Part shown: one piece after another, positions 45,501 to 60,500 of the stretch
How the letters are laid out: each line of letters begins with the position of its first letter
How positions within the stretch are numbered: position 1 is the stretch's first letter
Origin: Eleginops maclovinus
Lineage: Eukaryota > Chordata > Actinopteri > Perciformes > Eleginopidae
DNA length: 64,000 bases
Direction: 5' to 3'
Assembly (NCBI RefSeq): GCF_036324505.1
Contig: NC_086366.1
Coordinates: 14,735,427 to 14,799,426, forward strand
Made by a program: the position numbers and the translations under genes
Notes under the pieces: generated by a model
Told to the model about the DNA's origin: nothing
What the model saw: only the letters and a program-made list of their open reading frames with translations
The model's database searches: none

Positions 45501-48500
45501 TGATACCCTTCCCTTCTCTGTGTTTTGACCCTTGACCTGGGTTCGGTTGGCAAGGATCCAGGATAACATGGGTGAGGGGCGACCCTCTGCTCTGCATTTC
45601 ATCTCAACAGTGTTACCTGCATGTGTCTTTATCTCACGCATTTTTGGCTCCAGGATGCGTGAGGGGTAGGCCACCACAGACAGAGTCACAAGAAGTTTAT
45701 CTGATCCATAATCATTCTCAGCTAAACAGATGTACTGGCCACGATCCTTAATGTTGGCATTCTGGATAAACAGTGTGCCATTGATCAATACTTCAAACTT
45801 GCCCATCCTCCCTTTAACAGTAACGGTGTTTCCTGGAGGAGAAAGAAAGATAATTTATTATAAGTAACACACAAACTTAAGACAATTTCTTTTTAAAAAT
45901 GACATTTAAATTGTTGCACCATTAATGACATGGATACAAATTCAAAACACACACATAAAAAAAACTATATATTCACTTTAAGGTAACATCCAAAATGTTG
46001 TTTTCACCTCAATTTCTTTTCCATTACTTTAATTGTTTATGTACCTGTGGTTGAGGAGAAGCGTTTCCAAGATATAGCTGGGTCAGGATTTCCAACTGCC
46101 TCGCATGGCAGGAAAGCATCAGAGTTGGATAACACGGTGAAGCTTGCTGCATTGCCCCCAACTATCTTAGGTTTGTTGGTCATAATATTTGTAGTGGGTT
46201 CAAAGCCAGCTTCATTGCCAGTGACATGTTCATGAGCAGTCGAGATCTCATAGCGTGGGCCTATGTTGTTGTACCGGCCAGTATTGTCAGGAAGTCCGTG
46301 TTCCTCTGTCAGGATGGTCATTGTGTCAAGTTCTTTATCTGCAATGTCACCACTACTCTGCACAGTAGGTCTTCTTTTCCTCACTGGTGGTCTAAGAGTG
46401 GTGGGACCAGTGTTCCTCTGTGTTGGTGTTCGGATGGTGCTGTGGACTTCGTTTCCAGCCGTAGTGTAGGGCCATTTTTTTGTGGTAATTGGCATAAATG
46501 AGGTGGTAGGGCTTAATGTGGTTGAAGGGATCAAAGGGGGCCTGGTTGTAGTATAGGCAGGTAAACTGCGAGATTTGCTCCAATCAAATTCCTCATAGAA
46601 GTCAGTCTCATCCGTTGATGTTTGGTCAGCGGAAATAACTACTGGAGTTCTGTCCTCTTTCCTAGATGGTGTGTAAAGGGGGTTGTAGGGTGAAAAAGTC
46701 AGTTTTGGCAGTGTTGTTGTCTGCAATGTAGTTTCCATAGTTGTAGTTAAAGCCTCAGTTGTGCTAGTAGGGTTCAATTTAGTGATTGCAGGTTTCTTGA
46801 AGGGCCTCCTGCCTCTGAAGGGCCTCCTTCTACGCCCTGGTTGTCTTCTTGTCCCACCAGGCGTCTGTCTGAATACAAACAAACTATCAGGTAGTCCCCC
46901 AGACCCAGATGATAAGTCTTCATCAGGATTTTCAACTAAAGGTGGTTTGACAGGAAGGGGGGAAGTTAGTGTCTGTGATGTGGGTGGTGTTTCAGCAGTG
47001 GTGGCAGACTTGGAGGTATAGTATGGGCCGGGAGTAGTTAGATGGTGAAAGCTAGGTTGCAGTGTTGTGAATTCAAAGACTGCAGAGGATAAATCTTCAT
47101 AGTCGTCATCTAATGAGCCCTTTTTGCCTTCTGCGTGTCTGGTCCGGGACTCTGATAGGAAGTTTGCAGTAGAGGGCGGCAAAGCATCAGGGGTTGTGGT
47201 TGTTGTCTCCATTGTAGTGTCAGTTGTAGCTATGTTTTTTTGGGTGTTAAGTGGCCTCCTAAGCCTGCCAAGTACATTTTCTCGCTCCCTGCCTCCAAAC
47301 AGCCGGTTCCATGGTATTCTTCCAAGGATGACATTTGAGGCAGTTGTAGTAGTGGTTGAGGTGGAGATTGACAAAAATGGTTCTATTGTAGGGTCAAACT
47401 CAGGGACAGAGGTTATGTAACCACTAATGTCATATTTTGTGGTAGAAGCTGCAGTTCTTTGTGTAGAGGAAGGTCTGTCGGTCCTGTGTAAAAATGAACC
47501 AGATGGAGCTGTTGGTTTAACCATCTGCAAATCAGTGGTTTCAGTCTTCTTTTTGTCTTCATCACACTCAAACGCTGGGGGAAAAATGAAGAAAACATGA
47601 AAAGATATACAAAAGATCAGCTCAAGAAGCAAATAATACTGCATACATTTAATGATGACACTTCACAAAACAAGGTTCCTCACCTGTGGTCAGTTCAATT
47701 CTATATGGCACTGTGGAGTTCCCTTCCTTTTTTATTGAGGGCTGTTTCACTTTATTGATGAAGGACTGTATGTCTGTGATCCTATTGGGTTTAATGATCC
47801 TCCTGCGGCCATGAAAGGTCCTCCTGCGCCCCCCACCTCTGCTGTTCTTGTGTGGGATGATTTGAATCTGCTGACGGGAGATGATGGTGGATCCTGGTGG
47901 CAGGCGGGGGGATTTGATGGTTTGGGTAGTGTGGAATGTTATCTCATCTTGCTTTCTCTCTGTGGTGCTGACGGCTATGAAGGTTGTCTGGCTTTCTGGG
48001 TCTGTGGATGTGTGAACAACGAGCTCCAATGGTCCTGGACCATCCATCGTGGGAGTAACATGAGGGTCTGTGGTAAATGAAAGCAAAGCCCCAGTTGACG
48101 TCTCTGACTCTGCAGGTTGTTCTCCTGAGAACTGGACGTGAGTTTCTTGTGACGTGTCCGTCACAGTGAGTTGGAGTGTGACAGGGTGCCGGCTTGAGCC
48201 TTGCTTGGTAGTACTTTCCTGGGCATAGAAATCAGTAGTTTCATCCAAACTTGAAGGCCCTGTGTTGAAAATTGTGCTAAATGGTGTTGCTGCGTCACTC
48301 TGAGTTTCCCTGTTTTCTGATGGCTTGTGTGTAAATGTGGACTTGATTGGAGTCAAATCTGACTGCATATATAACTCTGTTCTAAGTGTGTTTGTGTTTT
48401 CTATCACTTGACTTAAATCTATATCATTGCTGACAGTGGTTTCCATGCCAAATGTTTGATGTGCCCCCATTGTTGCTGCATTTCTACCCTGACCTGCATG

Positions 48501-51500
48501 AGTTATTGTTATAGTTTCAGGCTGCCTGTTCTCTTGTCCAATTATCATACCTTTCTTTGGATTTTCTGTGGTTGCCTTCACTATTCTTATCAGATGATCT
48601 TCACTATGACCCTCACCAGAGCCAAATTCACCATCACCAGAAAGAACAGTATTCAAGTGATCATAGTTTACCCCCTCTCCCTCTGTACCAGCCTTTATTC
48701 GCAAACCATCTTGAGCCTTTTTCATGAATACTGCAAATTTCTGCGGGTCCACTTTCCTGGAAGATTTATCAAACACCCTCTTACTCCAGATGCGTCTGTT
48801 GCTGACTGAGCCCTTCCTTTTCTTTCCGAGTCTACCTCCAGCACCTACCCCAACCTGTGACCTGATTCTGGGGTATGGCCGATCTGAGGTAATGGTCCTG
48901 GATTCCTGACTTGTTCCATCTGAGGGACTGGAAGAGGGGATCTCATTGAGGGTGTCTGGGTTTTCAGTTAGGCTAAGGTAAACCTCGTCTTCCATTTCCA
49001 CCCCGGATCCATCACTGTCCAAAACTGTCACCTTTTCAGCTGTTTCTCCAGTCACTGTCACCTGAGAAATGAGCAAATCAAATCCGAGGTGGTTAGAAAC
49101 TAAACATCTATAAAATCCACTGTCCCTTGCTGTGAGACCATTAACCAGCAAGGTGCCATTATCATACACTTTTCTGTTCCCATGAGATCTGCCCACTACT
49201 GAGTGGTCAGGGAGTATCCATTGGACGAAGGCGTCAGGGCTTCCTGAGGAGCTACATTCAAAAAACAGATTTTCTCCAAGTGGCTGTGAGAGTTGGACAC
49301 CGTTAACCTCAGATTCTTCCACATCAGGGGACAGAACTGTCACTCGAAAGACAAGGACATCTGCATCCAGGTAGTTTGTGGTTATGCACCGGTAGAGGCC
49401 AGTGTCTGAAGCATCTGCACCCCGTAGAGTGAGCTTCCCCTCAGCAGTGATTATGATCCTCCTGTCATCACTGGAGAAAGGAGCTCTGACCTTACTTCCA
49501 TCTGGTAAAATCCACTCCAACAAAGGCTTTGGCTCACCCTGGATTTGACAGCTCAATTGCACCACACCACCTACGTCAAAATCAGATGAATGTTTTATAT
49601 GAACAACTATACTTCTTATACAACACATTACATCTTTTAAAGTTATTTTTTGCCGATTGAAATGCTCAGTAGATTGATATGAAATACTTTCATTATAAAG
49701 ATGAATTGAAGGTCATGTCAACATAAGCTAATTTATATAGAATGAAACTCTTACCTGTAACTACAGTGTGTTCAGTCTGTGTTTTATTGTCTCGCTTGAT
49801 CATGGTCCAGGAATATCGGTCCCTCTTAGGAGATGTGTTTTCCACTCGTAGGTTGACCACAGACTCGTACTTAATGTGCAGAGTAGAGAAAGTGGTAGTA
49901 GTGCGGTCCAGCTGGAAGCTCACCTCTCCCTGCATCAACCATGCAGGTGAGGCTTTAATCTCAGCCTCAATGTTTGTATACATCCCTTCCTCTTCCTCAT
50001 TTGTTTTCTTCATCTGACTATACCTGTACACCATTTCTGGGCTTCTCGTCAGCATTAAGCCCCTCTCCAGTCTCATGGGAGAGTCACTGTAGGTGGCAAG
50101 CATCTGCCACAGCTGCTCTATGTGTTCATAGTCAATGTTACAAACCAAATATGTACTTATGCTAGCAGTAAGCATAGTGACATTGTTTCCCTCCTCCTCC
50201 TCTAAGGTATGTGTCAGGTTCTCGAGAGCAGAGGGCCTCTGGACAGTGCAGGACAAACTGGCATCACTGTGTAACTGGTCAGTCAGCTTCAATTGGATGG
50301 AGCCTAATGGGGCAATGAAGTCCTTAGGGGAAACTGGAGTAAAGTCTCCCTCGTCCAGGCTGATGTTTTTCCTCTTTAGATGGGGTTGGATCCATGGTTT
50401 GGCACAAGTGAAGGCATCAACAGGGAGAAAAGATAGAGGCCTGTTGTGGTGAGGGGCAGGATTTTCACAAACAGGACACAGCTGGCCTCTGGGATATCTC
50501 CTGTCTCGCTTGCATTTCAGCACACCTGGAAACATTTAATTCGAGGTGAAAGTGTTTAGTTTCTGGCATGTAAGGAAAGAACATTTACAATTTTCAAGAA
50601 ATTTGCCAACTAAACCAAAACAAATCACTAAAACTTGTGAACCCAAAAAAGATAATTATTATAGATACCAGGTATAAGATGTATGTATTTTATCCTCTTA
50701 GAAATGCCTTTCGTGCTTTGGATACAATTCCATGCACTATTACCGCTAATAGTTAGAAAAAAACATACCAATTTATGTCTCAGTAGAATAACATACTACT
50801 TGTTACCAGATGTGTGTTATCAAAGCTGCTAGCAAATGTAGCTTAAAAAAGTTTAGATAAAGTTTTATTTTGCATGTTTGCATGGGAAAATGGTATACTA
50901 AAGAAGGAGGGGGTTCTCTTGCATCTCTGCTTTCTAAAGCAAGCACTTATTCCTCACCTGTATTCCTTTGTGCCCACATTGAGAACCACTTCATACGGCA
51001 ATCACATGTCCATCGGTTGCCATGAAGGAAGAGGTTCTCCAACTGGCTGCAGCCTGAGAAGATACCCTCAGGCAGAGTTGTGAGGAGGTTATCCGACAGG
51101 TGGATGTTTCTAACGGAGGATATCTTGAACACTTGGCTGTGTGTAAGTGTGATGAATGTGTCTGGGTGGAGCTGCTGGAGGTGGTTACCCTCGAGATGGA
51201 CCAACTGTAGTTTGGTTAGGCCGTAGAAAGCCTCTGGGCTGATGAATTCAATGTGGTTGTGGTCAATGTGGAGTCTCAGCAAACTGTCTAGGCCTTTGAA
51301 CGTCTCTTTCTTGATCTCCTTTACTTTATTAAAGGACACCTTCAGGACCTGTGGAACCATGATTGAGAAAGAGTGTTGACTTAAGACTATTATACAGTTT
51401 TTCTTTATTGTCATTCATAAATGCAACTTGCAACAAACTGGAATAAACTAAATAAAAATATTATAACTAAATGTTAAACTTTATAAGCTGTGGTATCAAA

Positions 51501-53199
51501 TATGTTTTATGGCTTAAGACAGAATGTATTTGATGGAAAGATGATAAAAAAGGCTTTTTTTGATATAGGGGGTCATGGTTGGTGCATTATTCAAGTACAG
51601 GAAAGTTGTATTTCAATATTACATGATAGGATTATAATGTGTACTCAATGGACTAAAAAACACAACAGTTTACCTGTAAGGACTTGAGGTCTTGGAAGGC
51701 TCTGTCATCAATACTGTGGATAGTGTTGCTATGCAGCATCAACAACTCTAAGTTTCCAAGTCCTGAAAGATCATTTTCTCTCAAGACAGTTATGCTGTTG
51801 TACCTAAAAATGAAAAATGAAAGAAAGATTTGAATTTATCAGCTCAAATGAAACACATTCTATTTATGGAAGTAAATTGACAATGTAATTAAAGTTCTGC
51901 ACTTCCACTGAAGTGTTAAAGATGAGAGAGCTATGCTGGTACATTACTGATATGTCACTATAATGCATGTTTTTACAAGTTCTGTTATCACTCCCTGTTT
52001 CATACTAATTACTAGTCATGTATTACTGTTTTTCATATATATGCCTAAAAAATATATAATTGTTATTATTTCAATGATGTTTTGCGGGAAATAATTTATA
52101 CGTATTTTAAACATATATTTTGCAAGAAGACCTCTAATGATTGAACCTCTCCTTAAGTTTAACATGTGTGGGCTTAGGAAAATCACTTTGAAATAAATAT
52201 CAGAGGGAACATTGGATCCCTCAGTGTGCAAGCTATTGATTTGTATTACATTTATCACTACAGGTGATGTGCAAATTAAAAATGTTCCAAGTGTTTTCCT
52301 CCCTGACAGGGGAAAAGAGAAAGGAATAAAGCACATGCTTTCCACGTTATGCACCCACAGTGCTGAATATGTGATTGCAGCAGATTTCTGAAAAAGTCAA
52401 TCAGTCTGAAAAGTTCTGGTTGTGAAGACACAAGGTGTGATCACAAAAGAAAAATCCGCATAACAACCAGTAGGTGTGCATCACCTTAAAAGGTAGACAC
52501 AATTAGATTTTATTTTGATATAATGTCGTTAACCTGAAGAAACACAGCAACAAATTTGATGATTCATACCTCTATCACTTGCAGGTAAAGGTCATTTAAA
52601 TTATATTTTGTTATATGTAGTACAGCTTGGATAAACATACTTTTGGCAGGCTAGCTAATAGAGGACAAAGAGTGGCTAATGGGCCACAGAACAGAGCAGG
52701 ACTTTAGCTCTGCCTTGGTTACAGGAAGAGGGCCATTTAGCTGTGACAGTTTTCAGAAGCTGAGGATACAGTCATGAAAAGCTGACGTTACGTTGTGAAA
52801 TTTGCATTAGTACTTTTGACAAAAGTTCAGGCTAATTTTAAAGGCATAGCTGTTTTAAATTAAACTCTCGAAAGGCAGTAGCGAACATTAGTTCCTTTGT
52901 GCTTATACATCTGCAGTTTAAAATCACACATTAAAATGAGTTCTTCTTCCCAAGAGAACGCAATCTGTTGAGTCTCCAAAGAAAGCGAAAGCTCACCCGA
53001 GGTTAATTCTTTCCACAGCTGGCTGGATGTGGTCAGGTATTGCGGTCAGGTATCTGAAGGTGCAGTGCACTTCAGTGGGAATGTGGCAGGCGCATGATTT
53101 GGGGCAGTCACCGCTCGTCGGCAGCACAGCAGCCAAGAACAACAGAGCACTCAGCAGCCACCTCCGCAGGTTCGGAGCGCTGCAACCACACACACGCAT
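42524..53199 (-). CDS. igsf10: IGSF10, secreted LRR/Ig superfamily protein
   Basis: Large secreted matrix-type protein; in mammals linked to early migration of GnRH neurons and to bone progenitors. Coding exons: 53199-52997, 51803-51674, 51348-50958, 50525-49755, 49570-47684, 47574-46045, 45832-44929, 44509-44143, 44056-42524. All are GT-AG and in phase, summing to 7716 nt and 2571 residues (human 2623). Order: signal peptide (about residues 9-30, LLSALLFLAAVLP), LRR N-cap (CPKSCACHIPTEVHCTF), leucine-rich repeats to about 220, LRR C-cap (WTCDCRMKW), a conserved linker in exon 4, two Ig domains (about 500-690), a long Ser/Thr/Pro-rich segment (about 700-1590), then about ten C-terminal Ig domains, each with WxxP/C...DxGxYxC patterns. 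Start: ATG at 53199; the reading frame upstream has no earlier ATG. Ends SKVTYVRIL. Confidence 0.96.
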
Positions 53200-53250
53200 T
53201 GTGCACGAAGAGTGCACTTCAGCTGCACGGACAAGGGGACTAGACTTTCT

Positions 53251-53800
53251 CCTGAAACATTAATAAAACCACCACCTGGAGAGAGATGCACAGTGTGTTG
53301 TAGCGTATCTCCAAATTTAAATAACAAACAAACATAGAGAGATAGATAAAAATAAATTAACTGGTAAACGTTCGGGGATTTTTTTTTCTCCCATCATTCC
53401 ATCTTTGAAAGTTCATATTCTTATGTGCATATTGATATATAATTATTATTCACACGTATTTATTATGGTGATGAAGTCAAACATAAAATAATTTCGTGCA
53501 AAGATACGAAATATGTTCTCTCCAGTCTAGCTACATATAATTGCAATAACTAGCAGAAAATACAGGTAAAAAAATGTTTAAAAAATACCTACGATTTCCT
53601 TTTCAGCAGTTGAACAGTTGCTACTGCACTTATAATGCAGAAATCCAAATAAGATAGTAAATTGTAAATATTCCGTTTCAGTAGTTCTCCACTTCGAGTC
53701 TTCAGATGAGTCCGCTGTGTCTGAGGCGCAGTGGGACGGGAGTCATTTCTCTGTGAGCGCCTGCAGTTGAGCATTGGTCTCCTCCGCCCCCCTGTAATCT
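53251..53800 (-). promoter_or_regulatory. igsf10: Probable igsf10 5' non-coding exon and promoter
   Basis: The first coding exon has an acceptor (GTTTCAG) at 53252 upstream of the ATG, so it is not the first exon. A candidate non-coding exon ends with a CGTAG/GTATTT donor near 53589. It is preceded by GC-richer sequence at 53690-53780 suitable for a promoter. No TATA box was identified with confidence. Confidence 0.4.
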
Positions 53801-56322
53801 GCTGTAATGTAATCCTAGAGTAACTGCGACCATGAAATACTCAGAGACATGGTCTGCTGCAAATGACACGCATGTGATATACTTTTAAAAACTTCCTCTA
53901 ACAAATGTCTGGCTATACGAGAACGAATAAGGCTACTGTCAAAACAATAATATGATTAACGTGATACATTTGAAAAGTAGTTTTGCACAGAAGCGTATTT
54001 GAGAAGAAAAATGCAAACGTTATTGATGTGATGCATATGGATCCTGAAATAATGTGTGCATGATATTGGCTCTAATAATAAGTGATCACATTTGGAGATG
54101 TGTCAGTAGTGCCTAAAAAATGACAAACTATTTTGTGTCAAATGAAAGAACCATTCAGTCACGACGTCCAAGGACAAATGTGTTTCAGATTAGTTTAATA
54201 AGCCTTTTACTTTCTTCTCTCACACCAAATGGAACCTATGAATCACCTTTTTATTTTTGTGTTTTGCTTATGATAAAACCACAAACCAGCCATCAATCCA
54301 GCCATTTCCCCAAAAACCCTATTCTTTCAATGGTTTGTTGAATTACTCTGCGGCCACAAATCAGCATATGTAGAGGCCAAAGGCTCTTTCTTAACATGCT
54401 CCTGCTTTACAGTGCTTGGTTTCTATTTACAGAGATACATTTGACATGACTGTATTTTTTTGAATATGGTGAATTTAAAGCTAGGAAAATGAAAACAAAC
54501 ATGTTATGTAAAGCACTCATGAATCCCTAAGGTGTATAATTTTAGAATTTGAAAACATACTCATCTTTAGCATAAATTCTTTATGTAGTCTATCAGAATC
54601 GGAATTTCTGTTCATCCCACAGTGGAGTAATGTTACAGCAAAGGTAGCTCACAGTGGCTGTCACCATCAACTTGTCAGTCGTTAATTGTCAGCAGTATTG
54701 ATGACATAGCTCAATGTGTCTTAAACCATATCATGTGTGTTTTTGCCTTCCAATTCTACATTCCTTTCAGAAAGCTGCTGGTTCACCACATCCCACATCT
54801 ACACTATTAAACACCAACAAACATGCACACACATAGACATGCACAAACAGACACACAAACACGATCACAGGCTTATTTTCTTGAACATCTGGACACCAAC
54901 ACATGTGGACACCACCTCTTCTATTTCCTGTTTTTTTTTTTTGCTTCAATTTGTGCTATTTCTCACCCAGAAACCACTGTTACTCTTATTAACAGTGATG
55001 TAACAGTCAATGGGGTTAAGACATTCTCGTAAACGTGTAACGCTTGATTTACCAACAGTAATGAGGGGTGGCTATTAATCCTATATTGTCAGAAGTTTGT
55101 TTACAGCCACTTATCAACTCACATAATAGTTTGTGTTAGTCATTCCCTATGCTCCTCTATGCCACCAATCGCAGTGATAAGTGACTCAGAGGGGCGAGAG
55201 GATACGATTGGACGGGCATAGCTAGGTATTGTGTGTGTTGGCATGTGCATTATGTGGTCAGTCCAAAATGATTGTTTGTTTGTGATTCTACTGATCAGAA
55301 AATGTCATCTGTTTTTTTTCCAGCCAAAGAAACTGTTTCCATGTGGTTTTAATTTACTCCGGATGATGGAGTACTTCAAGAGCAGCTGTATTATTCTTCA
55401 AACTTCAAAAGTTAATGCTGTGGAGAAAGTCTAGGGATTCCCGGTGGTTTCTAAATTACTCTGATCCTGCAGCATATTGTTCGACTTAAGAACATTCCAC
55501 GTTTGTACATACAGTTGAACCGCTCACTAACTTGACGACAGCTGGTGACCATAATCTCATATTGCTCTCTTCTTCTCTGTCCTCTTGGTGTTGGCTAAAA
55601 GGAGTGTGGAGGAACGATCCGGCTGTTAAAAGTCACAGCTAGTTGGTAGGCTCTGTGGAATCTGTAGACACATTCAGCATTGGCCTCATCTCCCACTCTT
55701 ACTCACAGCTCGGGTATGAATGGGGGCCCAACTCTGTGGGAGGTGAATGACAGGAATAGTGGAAAAAAAATATCACCTTACTCTTTCAACATCCTTCACA
55801 GGTTTTCCCTCATGTGTGGAATTTTTTCGTAATGACTCAGCATTTTTTATTTTCTGTTTATTTCCTTGGCATGTATGTTTAAGTATTTGTAATCTACAGT
55901 ATAAACTGATTTCCCAGGTAAGACAACTGTTTTTTTGCCAGCTCAAATGTTGATAGTTTAAGAAAGAAATTACAAAATGTCAGCCTGACAGAGATAGTGC
56001 AGTTTGTGGACAGATAGTTGTCAAATGTAATAGTCTTACGTTTGTGGTACCATGAGGATTCAGGAGAAGGGGGCAACAACAATTTGGTTTCTGAACTCTT
56101 CAGTCAACCTTTCCAGCCAAGCATGAGCTTAAAGCTCTCAATACATTTGATCTAAAGTGTAACAAATCAGTATGTATTTACAGATCCTTCGGAGGGATAC
56201 TACAAAGTCCTTAAGGGATATAATGACTCTTGATGACACACACATTCACCAAAAAAGTACTGTATGTGTATATGTTTGTAATTAGTTGATTATGATTCTG
56301 TATTTCTTTAAGTAACACAGTG

Positions 56323-56436
<114 letters not shown>

Positions 56437-57417
56437 TTGTGTGTTGGGTGAGTTTCAGAAAAACATAGTTACTGGAATTCAGTTCTGTGACTTCACTCCT
56501 GCAGTTGCCCTGACTCAGGTTTCATAGACTCTAAACAGCAACTATAATAGAAACCCAGCTCTGATCCATGTGCATTAGTCACACGTTAACAGCTGTTTGT
56601 TGTGAGTCTGATGTGACCTTTGCCCTCTCTGGTTCATGACATGACATAACAAACAAGGTCACTGAAATTTGGTTTCTGGCTGAGTTGAATAACTCTAGAT
56701 TGTTTGAATGTATCTCATCAGCAGCATTAGGGTTTGTTACAAAGAAAGGATCATTATAAAGGTATCACGCATTTCAAAGCACATCTTAAACAAAATCAAT
56801 TATATTATTTTCCATTACAAAACTTTTGATTTTGCAAGCTTTTATCAGATATTTTTACAGATATTTCACAACAAATGGCTGAATTTGTAAAAAAGTGAAT
56901 ACATACTCTAATTTTCAAGGGTTGTTGTTAACTTAATCACCCCACAGTGGCATTAATGTAGTTGCTTGTGAGCTGCTCAGTTAAAAATCAAAGCAAGGCT
57001 GTCTGGTTATTTGTGAACACCTCTAAGTCCTCTATCTGTGGGGCACTGACCTTTTGTTAGAGAGGTTGTGCTTCTGCTTTCAGTGGGTTTCAGATGCTAT
57101 GATGAGACTTATGTGAGTATTTCTGTGGATAAGGCCCTCTGATGTGTTTCAGCAGGTCTATAGCGTGACTCATGTTTTGTTTGAAAATGTTTCACAACTA
57201 CGTTTTTCAGGAACATATATTTGGTAAAAAAAATATCCTAGTTGGAATCTTCCATAATTTAAATTCTGATTTTAAAAGCATTAATGTGCTCTTAAATACT
57301 TACACTGCAGAGTAAGCCTACCACATTCCTATTCTGCTTTTGAATGTGAATGTCTCTGTGTGTTTGCTTGTTCATGACCACATATGTTCTTTCCGTGTCT
57401 GCATACACATACTGTTG

Positions 57418-57560
<143 letters not shown>

Positions 57561-60500
57561 AAATCCTCTGCCTGTAAGCCAGAGTCATTCATGTGAGGTT
57601 TGCTTTGAAGTGGCGAAACACATTGCGGTTCTTGAGGAAGCTGCTCACTCTATTTATATTTTGGATGTGTGAGAACAAGTTCATTTCTTTAAAAGATTTT
57701 CTCACAGCTATTTTAATCAGATGTAGTAGTTGATTGCTTGAACGAATAGCTTAATGATTATATGATGTACTGACTTAGTTATATCATTTAAATATTACAT
57801 CACTTTAGTACATTTTATTGGTACACCCTTAATCTTAATTATTACAATGGAATCAAATCAGGGGTTTTATACACTCTATGCCATGCAGTGTGTAGATACA
57901 CTTTTACAGTTTATTGCTTACATGGCTTTCTGCTGAGTCATAGTTAGAGGTTAGAATTTGGTGATATTATTGGTGCCCTCGAGATTCACAGGGCTATATG
58001 GGATTGACCTAGTCATTGGTGATTTACAGAAATGGCACTGAATGTCATCTGTCATTGAGCATATTAAACCCAGAGCTGTTGAAAATAGTTGTGTCCAAAC
58101 AGAGGAAGCTTATGATGGTGAACAAAAGCTGGAGATTATTTATTGGCTGCCTGATGACTTCATGATGGATGTTTGTTTTCCAACACTTAAATCAGCAGGA
58201 TGTTCTCATTGTAGTGACTGTGGTTGTTTGAGGGCCAGTAAGTATTCTAGTCTTCAAGACTAAACAATACCAGATGGTTGGATATTGGCCTTACAAAAGG
58301 GCCGAGGTCAGAAGAAAATATTCTATGTGGAATTTATAGCCTTTACACATTGGAACGATAAACTAAGAGATATCATATTTTTTAATGGGTTAATACTTTT
58401 TTGTTTAATGCAGAGCAACAGTGGAGACGGTTTATCAGTTATCAGATTGCATGGATGTAATGCATTTCGCAGTCAGTTTACTGACTAAACCAGAACTAAT
58501 TCAAGAACCACAGATCCCAGAAGAGGCACTGACTCGTTCATAAAAAATCTGACCTTACTTGAGAAAGCTTTCATGGTTATAAAATGTGGTGGAAGATTTC
58601 TGCAACTCCTATATATTTATTACTGGTTTTAAATACTGGTCTTGACCCTGATTGATTGCAGATCTGATGCACATCCTAGGTTTTCATAAATACTTTTGAC
58701 AATTATGATCTTTGTGTATGAAAATACACAACGACTTTGAGAGTAAATACAAAGCAGAGAAGTCCATAACTAAAAATAGTTGCTATGCCAATATTTAGGC
58801 CATGTTACTTTTGCACTTTTAGCAAAACACAGTGGGACACAATAATAGAGTACAATCATCAAACTCGCTAACATAAAAACCATTTGTCCTTTTTTTAACC
58901 CTTTTCTCATCTTGCCTTTTTTCGTGCATCTCATATTTAGCGCTGCCTGGAATTTGTTATTCAGTTTCTGATCAATTTGCTAGTCATTCCTACTGCAGGG
59001 GAAGAAATCTGATCCAATAACAGGCCGGAACAGATCTTTTCCATACAACTAATTCACCTTATCTTTGTTGCTGACCATTGCTGTTTCCCTCTAGTCATGA
59101 TGTCTTTGACACCTTTAATCATTTTGCTGTGGTACAAGACTTCTGAAAGAGGCCTGTTGGGTCGTTGGTTGGTGTGCAGTTGTTAGTGCCTGCAAATCTG
59201 ACCTCATTCTTGGTTTGTGTAAACATGCCAGGAAAACAGTCATTCTAGAGAGTTGTAAACTTGTGTGTTTACTGGTTTGTTTATCACTGCGAATGCAGTA
59301 GTGGGGTTACCATGGTACTACAGTAACCTCATCACTGCTATCACACATTTTTTCATCAATGTTTTCATTGGTCTTACGCTACAAAAAGTCAAATGTAAAG
59401 TTTGGCTGTGAAATGACATTAACCACAAGTGAGCCTCCAATGTTAGACCAACCTCTGTTGTGTAACTTTGTTATGTATTTGTATTATCAAGCCTTATCAT
59501 GAAGCAAGACGGAATGATCATTTACTAGCACTGATATTGTTAATAAAAATTAACACATTCATGCCCCCAGTTATTGGTAAATACAATTTTCAATCACTTG
59601 TTTGGCTACAAATATTATTTAGTGAATCACTCAATCAATGCTCAGGAGCAAAGGTTGGCCCTTCCATACTAGTATATACGTTTATCTCTCTGCAGTTAGG
59701 GTAAAATAAAAATGAAAAAAATCACATATTTGTGAAGTAGAGCAAGTGATACACGGGACAAAGGATGTCACAAACTCGGGATCTGACTGGTGTAGCAGGA
59801 CTCTGCGGTGCACATTAGTTGCCTCTTTTGGTCAGGGCTGAGTGACTCTGAAGTACAGAAGCACCGAGCCCTCTGCTGTGCTTCCTGTCATGTTATGCTG
59901 CTTCAACTGCAGGGATTCCAGAAGTTACAGCCATAGGCCTCGTTGACTGAAGACAAAGATCACATGCACCATATGTTTCTTATCTGGGTGACCCAGGACT
60001 TTGAAAATATGAGGGTCTCCTGCTATCCTTTATTTTTTAAATACCAATTCATATCCGTGCCTAGTGGTCCTTTGGGCCCTAATGGCCCCAATAAAAACAG
60101 TACATTCCATAAGAGCCATTAGAGGATATCAAGGCCCTGCTGGTAGTCCTGAATGTCTTGCTCTCTGTTTATTATCCTCCTCTTTCATCTGCACATATAT
60201 AAAAGCACCACATTGAACACACATGTGTGACTTAATTCACTGAAGGAGAAAGCCATTAATGAAAAACTGCTTCAATTTCTCTCTTGCCAAATGAATACCA
60301 TGATTGTGCTTTTACGCAGTCAATTTCATTTATTCATGGGATAAAAAGGAAGACGTGCACCTGATGGACAGCATCAATTTTAGGCTTTAATGACTTTTTT
60401 TATGCAACTGATCTCTCTGGTAATCACAGATTGGATTTCATGAATTATATTGAAGCCAATTTGCATTACATATGCAAACAAGATGTGAAATTCACTTGAC

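Noticed and set aside
42500..50500. Long plus-strand open frames opposite igsf10
   Set aside because: They are shadows of the minus-strand coding exons; none has its own domain pattern or conserved start.
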